From: an uncultured Helicobacteraceae bacterium
GTDB taxonomy: Bacteria; Campylobacterota; Campylobacteria; Campylobacterales; Helicobacteraceae
Assembly: GCA_934668765.1 (NCBI GenBank)
Contig: CAKUOH010000008.1
Location: forward strand, 24,905 to 88,904
Direction of reading: 5' to 3'
DNA length: 64,000 bases
The position numbers and the translations under genes are program-made. Below the pieces are notes generated by a model that worked only from the letters and a program-made list of their open reading frames with translations, searched no databases and had not been told where the DNA came from. This document shows, piece after piece, positions 62,779-64,000 of this stretch (the first letter of the stretch is position 1; every line of letters starts with the position of its first letter).

Positions 62779-64000
62779 TTAGCGCACCTTAAAGATAAAT
62801 GTTTCCGTTGGCATTCTAAAAAAGTTTGTGTTTTTAAGATTTGTGCCAAAATATTTTGCGCTAATGTATTGTGCCAAAGGCACTAGCGCGACATAAGGAA
62901 TCGTGTGAAAACCACTTTTAAACACTAGCTCCCCATTCTCCCCTGCCACACGCAATGAATCGCCAAACGCACCTTTATTGCTAACAATAATCAAATCGCC
63001 CATTTTAGGCGCGTCATATATCACTTCAAATCTATCATTTTTATTGCTGTGTGGGGCATTTGTGCGCAAAATATCCCACACATTCATATCCATATCGTGC
63101 GTATCAATCGCAAAGTCTATAAGATAAAAGCTATAAATCTGCGCATCGTAGCCATATAGCTGTTTTCCACGCCCGATTCCAGCGAAATAAACCTTTGCAT
63201 TTGGATTCGCACTCAAATAATCCGCCACAAAATCCACACTACGCTCAAACTGCACACCTTGCGCTTTTAAGTCTATCATTTTATAGATTCCACTAGGCAG
63301 ATTTTGCGTGAAAAATCCAAAAAGCCCCAAAATTATGCAGATTTTTATAAAAAGATTGTGAAAATATTTGCGCGAAAAATAAAGCAAACTAGGGATTCCA
63401 AATACGAAGCAGGGCAAAAGATAATATGGATTATACATTTTTAGTGCGATAAATACACTCAAATATGCCAAACTAGCGCATAAAAGAGCGTCAAAAAACG
63501 GCTCAATCCGCGCTTTTTTAATCGCCACAAGATAGATTCGATAAAGTGCGATTCCACCTATACCAAAGGCAATCAAACTATCATTTAATGCAAATCTAAT
63601 CAATTCACGCGCAAAGACAAAACTCTCTTGATAATAATGTTCGCGCACATTGTTAAATACAAGCACTAGCAAAACATACAAAAGCGCGTAAATTAGGGCA
63701 GATAGCAAAATATAAAGCGCGTATTTAGCTAAATCTTTACTGCGATTTTGAAGCGCATAAATTAGCAAAACCACGCCAAAGGCAAATGCCGCAATAAACG
63801 AAGGCTCTTTGTAATAAAGGGCGATATTTAGCGATAAAATGCCAAATATTTGCGTGAATCTGTTAGATTTGTCCGAATCTTTATATGAATCTCTGCTTAA
63901 ATCCCTTATCACGCAAAAACTACAAAGCATAAAAATAGATAGCCAAATAATTTGTATTTTTTCAGGGTAACAAATACCAAAAAAGACGATGACAAAGCCA
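62779..64000 (-). CDS. Polytopic membrane glycosyltransferase-like protein (5' end beyond window)
   Basis: The frame is open to the right edge (reading VIVFFGICYPEKIQIIWLSI before the Met at 63930), so the gene is cut. At least eight hydrophobic helices (FIAAFAFGVVLLIYAL, YALYILLSALIYALLYVLLV, LLCASLAYLSVFIAL, ICIILGLFGFF) precede a C-terminal soluble domain (VYFAGIGRGKQLYGYDAQI). CYPE near the start and this layout resemble GT39/GT-C membrane glycosyltransferases using lipid-linked donors. Donor and acceptor cannot be told. Convergent with trpG. Confidence 0.6.
   Translation of the reverse strand, partial: GFVIVFFGICYPEKIQIIWLSIFMLCSFCVIRDLSRDSYKDSDKSNRFTQIFGILSLNIALYYKEPSFIAAFAFGVVLLIYALQNRSKDLAKYALYILLSALIYALLYVLLVLVFNNVREHYYQESFVFARELIRFALNDSLIAFGIGGIALYRIYLVAIKKARIEPFFDALLCASLAYLSVFIALKMYNPYYLLPCFVFGIPSLLYFSRKYFHNLFIKICIILGLFGFFTQNLPSGIYKMIDLKAQGVQFERSVDFVADYLSANPNAKVYFAGIGRGKQLYGYDAQIYSFYLIDFAIDTHDMDMNVWDILRTNAPHSNKNDRFEVIYDAPKMGDLIIVSNKGAFGDSLRVAGENGELVFKSGFHTIPYVALVPLAQYISAKYFGTNLKNTNFFRMPTETFIFKVR

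Overview
This window looks like the chromosome of a Helicobacter, most likely an enterohepatic (non-pylori) species. The evidence is gene content and order: a pbp2 / mreD-like / engB / lptA / lptC / kdsC / rlpA run like that of H. pylori, a Tat-exported methylmenaquinol:fumarate reductase (mfrABE), an MqnE futalosine-pathway enzyme, a pta-ackA pair, a katA-ankyrin pair, pseB, and Campylobacter/Helicobacter-type phase-variable G/C tracts in surface-glycan genes. No rRNA, integrase, transposase or CRISPR array is visible.

Layout. 0-5.4 kb is an eroding accessory island: a PhoR-like kinase (cut by the window edge), the last 58 codons of pstB, an ImmA/IrrE-DUF4411 pair, a scrambled restriction remnant, and a HEPN/MNT pair whose HEPN gene has a stop codon. 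5.5-12.4 kb holds a lectin-like lipoprotein toxin candidate (DUF1561/PF07598), a type III mod-res system and a periplasmic esterase. 12.5-18.5 kb is housekeeping (ank, katA, two tRNA-Leu, atpE, ackA, pta, tRNA-Ser). 18.5-19.6 kb is a CgtA-type GalNAc transferase switched off by its G11 tract. mqnE and pseB follow, then a restriction cluster (two adenine methylases around a DUF262-HNH gene). 26-33 kb is one cell-envelope transcription unit that also carries argA-like and hisB genes. 33-40 kb carries a thioesterase, a Wzk/PglK-type flippase and mfrABE.

40-62 kb is an exploded trp operon. Read on the minus strand the order is trpD-trpC, then a type II R-M pair and a Phd/Doc remnant, trpF, a plus-strand ABC efflux operon (tolC-hlyD-ABC-ABC-permease-permease-tetR), trpB, a sialic-acid locus (GT42 sialyltransferase, neuB, neuC, neuA, formyltransferase, deacetylase), an AAA ATPase/nuclease pair, and trpA. 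trpG is divergent from trpD. The ancestral D-C-F-B-A order survives with cargo in several joints. In the efflux operon four genes carry one disabling change each.

Two themes run across the window. First, sialic acid synthesis, a GT42 sialyltransferase and a CgtA homologue together are the enzyme set used for ganglioside-like surface glycans; three genes (cgtA-like, cst-like, deacetylase) sit on G/C tracts, so the glycan should vary by phase. Second, families of palindromic repeats lie not only between genes but inside them in open frame: EngB, KdsC, NeuC, TrpC and a DNA methylase carry repeat-encoded peptide inserts, comparable to Rickettsia palindromic elements. That is the most unusual feature of the window. 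All function calls are from sequence reading without database searches.
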